A stretch of 16,169 nt of DNA. It comes from Gracilaria caudata (lineage: Eukaryota > Rhodophyta > Florideophyceae > Gracilariales > Gracilariaceae). The notes under the pieces were generated by a model. The model searched no databases. It was not told where the DNA came from and saw only the letters and a list, made by a program, of their open reading frames with translations. The position numbers were made by a program, and so were the translations under genes. The stretch lies in contig JASCIV010000582.1 of assembly GCA_030374735.1 (NCBI GenBank), forward strand, positions 1 to 16,169. The letters are read 5' to 3'. Below are positions 15,219 through 16,169 of this stretch, piece by piece. Position 1 is the first letter of the stretch. Every line of letters begins with the position of its first letter.

Positions 15219-15446
15219 ATGGTGCCACAAGACGGTTTTTGGATCCACTCACATATTCCATGGCGATATCACTGTCATACGCTCGAAGGTGGTGCTTTGT
15301 GTTGTTGCGGACAAATGAAATCAAGCAGAATCGTGTCATGGGCGTATGCGTTTCCGATTTGGGTCATTTCCGTCATTGGGATTCCTGCTGTGGGTGGTCA
15401 TGTGGTCGTGGGCGATATAGTGAAACAAGAGAACAAAGTCTCATGA
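15219..15446 (+). CDS. Doubtful small ORF (75 residues) with one hydrophobic segment
   Basis: The frame starts with ATG and encodes 75 residues. The first half has His/Cys-rich motifs (H-S-H, Y-H-C-H, C-C-C-G). The second half has a hydrophobic segment of about 20 residues (around 42-67) that could cross a membrane. No family is recognised and the neighbouring frames are also open. It could be chance, a small membrane protein, or an exon. Confidence 0.2.
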   Translation: MVPQDGFWIHSHIPWRYHCHTLEGGALCCCGQMKSSRIVSWAYAFPIWVISVIGIPAVGGHVVVGDIVKQENKVS

Positions 15447-15603
15447 AAACGTAAATGATGATATCATGCAGTGGCACATGTTTCCCGATGGGGAGCTAGT
15501 TGGATGACGTGCATGAGCCCTGATTTCGGCAAAAGTATCCATTGGGAAGCTCCCGTTTGGCGCACAGATTTGCTGAGAGGTGGACGCAATGCGGTCGTTA
15601 CCT

Positions 15604-15626
15604 CCAATACAGCGGGCTTATAAGCC
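15604..15626 (+). promoter_or_regulatory. Possible promoter elements of the secreted-protein gene
   Basis: A CCAAT (15604-15608) is followed by the palindrome GGCTTATAAGCC (15615-15626), whose core TTATAAG resembles a TATA box about 100 bases before the ATG at 15723. A second ATTGG is at 15541-15545. CCAAT and TATA normally lie farther apart, so this assignment is weak. Confidence 0.3.
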
Positions 15627-15722
15627 GCACTGCAGCATGTGCGATACAAGATCTGGGCATCATACGCACCAAAGTTCTCAGCTTCTCTGACTCTGAACCT
15701 AATCAACTAACTTCTGACTATA

Positions 15723-16169
15723 ATGAAGATGAGTGGACATTTGTTTTTGGTAGTGTGGTGTTGTTGTACAGCATTGGCGATATCGGCGCAAGTGTTACCT
15801 ACGGATGGGTTGAAGGAAGCAAAGGTTAATGGTGTGAGCATGTTTATGAAGTCCGGACCGCATCGTTCCTTGTTTGGGAAGGCGGCAATCACGCCTGCTC
15901 CATCGGCTTCGTTTAAGGGTGGTGTTCATCCTCGGGTACTGTTTGACAGGAGCGGATGGGAGGAAATGTTAGAACGTTATTCGAACGAGGATACCTTTGA
16001 TATGAAGACATCATGGTCTCACTTTTCTCGGCGAACGTCATTGCATCTGGCGGAATCGAATCCGATTCTGAAGCGACTGATTGAAATGGAGCGTAACGGG
16101 GAAACGGCAGTGTACAGTGGGAAGGAGGATTTGTCGTCTGCGTCGCGGGAGCAGTTGGATGAGCTCGAA
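15723..16169 (+). CDS. Secreted protein, 5' part only (runs off window end)
   Basis: An ATG at 15723, with an in-frame TAA 15 bases upstream, opens a frame that continues without stop to the window edge (149 codons). Residues 7-19 are a hydrophobic core (L-F-L-V-V-W-C-C-C-T-A-L-A), with a plausible signal-peptidase site after A-L-A (19) or S-A (22), so the product should enter the secretory pathway. The mature part is hydrophilic. V-H-P-R-V-L-F at about 68-74, followed by S-G-W-E-E-M, resembles the H-P-R-[LI]-[LF]-F opening of heparinase II/III-like and alginate-lyase-like polysaccharide lyases. This is only a hint; the catalytic part would lie outside the window. Codon use looks normal and no intron is needed so far. 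Confidence 0.75.
   Translation, partial: MKMSGHLFLVVWCCCTALAISAQVLPTDGLKEAKVNGVSMFMKSGPHRSLFGKAAITPAPSASFKGGVHPRVLFDRSGWEEMLERYSNEDTFDMKTSWSHFSRRTSLHLAESNPILKRLIEMERNGETAVYSGKEDLSSASREQLDELE

Larger units (their letters stand above)
14671..15722. other. Intergenic stretch with no firmly supported gene
   Basis: About 1 kb between the transposase relic and the secreted-protein gene. It may include the rest of the transposon's 5' part, but no terminal repeats are obvious. It holds a perfect palindrome at 15182-15204 and one ATG-started small frame at 15219-15446. The last ~120 bases probably contain the promoter of the gene at 15723. Confidence 0.4.

Noticed and set aside
15542..15829. Plus-strand 95-residue frame at the window end
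   Set aside because: It overlaps the signal-peptide gene at 15723 in another frame; the latter has a signal peptide and remains open to the window edge.
1..16169. CRISPR arrays, bacterial operons, insertion sequences or viral genes
   Set aside because: No spaced direct repeats, no Shine-Dalgarno-led gene strings and no viral hallmark proteins are visible; all recognisable genes are eukaryotic.

Overview
This is a window of eukaryotic nuclear DNA. The signs are two tRNA genes without encoded CCA, GT-AG introns with a good branch-point-like motif, long mostly intron-free genes on both strands, CCAAT-type motifs, and typical eukaryotic families: a C2H2 zinc finger, a GLTP domain, a MARVEL domain, THOC7, an ATG16-type WD40 protein and a pogo-like transposase. 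The glucose-6-phosphate isomerase carries an N-terminal extension that looks like a plastid transit peptide, with Phe near the N terminus, many Ala/Ser/Arg and no hydrophobic signal peptide. This suggests an alga with a primary, red-type plastid. A red alga is my best guess, but it is an inference, not a proof.

Layout. Bases 1-3340 are GC- and CpG-rich, with long A-runs between genes. They hold a two-finger C2H2 protein (+), a ceramide-1-phosphate-transfer-type GLTP protein (-), and mitochondrial ribosomal protein uS17 (+), which has an unusual SAP-like N-terminal segment. A three-exon, four-helix MARVEL-type membrane protein (-) lies tail-to-tail with uS17m, 17 bases apart. Two identical tRNA-Arg(UCG) genes (4363-4435 and 6533-6605, both +) bracket an unrecognised 524-residue, probably nuclear coiled-coil protein. 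THOC7, of the THO mRNA-export complex, follows (+). After about 1 kb without a clear gene comes an ATG16-like coiled-coil/WD40 protein (+), tail-to-tail with the single-exon glucose-6-phosphate isomerase (-).

The last 3.2 kb is looser. It holds the GPI upstream region with two CCAAT boxes, a stop-bounded coding-like fragment without a start, a broken pogo-like transposase with two frameshifts and a mutated catalytic Asp, some palindromes, and the 5' part of a secreted-protein gene that runs off the window end.

The genes do not form one pathway; they are ordinary compactly packed nuclear genes. The points most worth following are the ATG16-like protein, because red algae are reported to lack core autophagy genes and this protein shows no ATG5-binding-like N terminus; the SAP-like/uS17m combination; the direct repeat of whole tRNA genes around an orphan gene; and the CPTP-type ligand residues in the GLTP protein.
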